From contig JAEUUO010000031.1 of NCBI GenBank assembly GCA_016787575.1, positions 1 through 64,000 on the forward strand: a DNA stretch of 64,000 bases. Reading direction: 5' to 3'. The notes beneath the pieces are model-generated. The model was not told where the DNA came from and did not search any database. It worked only from the letters and a program-made list of their open reading frames with translations. Shown one piece after another: positions 63,448 to 64,000 of this stretch (its first letter is position 1; the number at the start of each line of letters is the position of its first letter). This DNA is from Saprospiraceae bacterium. Its GTDB lineage: Bacteria > Bacteroidota > Bacteroidia > Chitinophagales > Saprospiraceae. Position numbers and translations under genes: made by a program.

Positions 63448-64000
63448 TTAATTTTTACTAAATCCGACATCAGCAAGTATCCTGGGATACTTTAAATTAA
63501 GGAATGATATATATAAATCATTTTCAAGTTTTACAATATATGGCTCACTTAATGATTCAAAAATTACGTATTCTGGTTTATAAATATGAATCGTATTCGA
63601 CTCATATTTATTATTAATTGATGTAGTATATCCTTTATACTCTAAATATAGAACATACTCTGAAAAATATTTTGCAAGATTAATATCATTATTTATTGCA
63701 GAAGAAACACACTCATTAAATTTTTGTAGTGATTTAATAACAATATCGAATTTATCTTCAAGTTCAAGCAAACATATCTCTGATAGCATTAAATATAATA
63801 TGCCATTATTATTCTTTTCTGCTAATTTGGATATTAAAGAAAAAATGTGTTCTTTAATAAAATTAAGTATTGATTGATTATAATTCGTGTCCTGGCGAAT
63901 AACTTTAATTAACCACAAATAGAATGCTTCATAACTCATTTTAGTTTTAAGAAACTCATGAATAGAAATATTGAGTTGAAATAACTCAAGTTTGGTTGTT
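63448..64000 (-). CDS. Unknown protein, 5' end beyond the window (partial)
   Basis: The reading frame stays open to the window edge. Before the first ATG (63939) it continues with sensible sequence (LELFQLNISIHEFLKTK), so 63939 is probably internal and the gene starts past 64000. The visible 180 residues are helical (FIKEHIFSLISKLAEKNNN) then mixed beta (YIVKLENDLYISFLNLKYP). No family recognised. It is the first known gene of the minus-strand HEPN operon. Confidence 0.6.
   Translation of the reverse strand, partial: TTKLELFQLNISIHEFLKTKMSYEAFYLWLIKVIRQDTNYNQSILNFIKEHIFSLISKLAEKNNNGILYLMLSEICLLELEDKFDIVIKSLQKFNECVSSAINNDINLAKYFSEYVLYLEYKGYTTSINNKYESNTIHIYKPEYVIFESLSEPYIVKLENDLYISFLNLKYPRILADVGFSKN

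Larger units (their letters stand above)
58832..64000. mobile_element. Left part of an integrative element inserted at tRNA-Pro (runs off the window)
   Basis: Begins at the tRNA-Pro 3' fragment, with a tyrosine integrase directly inside. Gene content, base composition and codon choice change at this point: genes from 60.3 kb on are strongly AT-rich. Visible cargo: HEPN protein, 783-aa protein and one more gene, all minus strand. The right end lies outside the window. Confidence 0.8.

Overview
The window reads as the chromosome of an AT-rich Bacteroidota bacterium. The evidence is three secreted proteins with type IX secretion (T9SS) C-terminal sorting domains (one type B/CHU_C, two type A), a conspicuous use of TAnnTTTG -7 promoter boxes placed a few bases before the start codon, a LytS/LytTR two-component set, an ECF sigma factor translated together with a membrane anti-sigma-like protein, and proteins such as DUF6660 that are typical of the phylum. 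The type of organism suggests Saprospiraceae or a nearby environmental lineage, but nothing in the window fixes family or genus. No rRNA, complete tRNA or CRISPR array is present.

Layout. 0-6 kb: surface-polysaccharide genes (glycosyltransferase, asparagine-synthase-like amidotransferase, methyltransferase, Wzx-type flippase), preceded by a 71-bp triplicated intergenic repeat. 6-13 kb: small housekeeping and stress genes, with a CBS / universal stress protein / small heat-shock operon divergent from a PAS histidine kinase and a receiver-Crp response regulator. 13-16 kb: tandem tryptophanase and tyrosine phenol-lyase genes. 16-22 kb: two overlapping LytS-type kinases (the first with a decayed ATPase end), a LytTR regulator and a DUF4062-STAND NTPase. 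22-28 kb: a small secreted protein, a DUF5995 protein, an F420-reductase-like oxidoreductase, a 1028-residue T9SS type B cell-surface protein with eight tandem repeats, and a YdeI-family protein.

28.19-43.38 kb is a 15.2-kb integrative element inserted in the 3' end of mnmE (trmE), the attachment gene used by SGI1-type islands. It is delimited by an 18-bp direct repeat (17/18 identical). It carries a tyrosine integrase and a zinc-ribbon HTH protein beside mnmE, six 10-bp iterons, a rolling-circle-type Rep, a second excisionase-like HTH protein, a HaeII-like restriction-modification pair, an unknown 464-aa protein, and a metal-efflux cargo (CzcA-TolC fusion, CzcB, P-type ATPase, DUF6660). The ATPase carries an unusual DKTRT in place of the DKTGT phosphorylation motif.

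43-58.5 kb returns to the backbone: mnmE, feoAB, the ECF sigma operon, a delta-60-repeat T9SS protein, an M1 aminopeptidase, a Tet-family MFS pump, and a glycosyltransferase plus CDP-paratose-epimerase-like SDR pair.

From 58.83 kb to the right edge lies the left end of a second integrative element. The 3' half of a tRNA-Pro(TGG) gene, still followed by its own terminator, sits beside a tyrosine integrase. The cargo is a tightly spaced, very AT-rich three-gene set: an open-ended gene, a 783-aa protein with a possible PIN-like start and TPR-like end, and a HEPN protein with an R-x4-H motif. This set is the best candidate in the window for an undescribed, probably defence-like, system.
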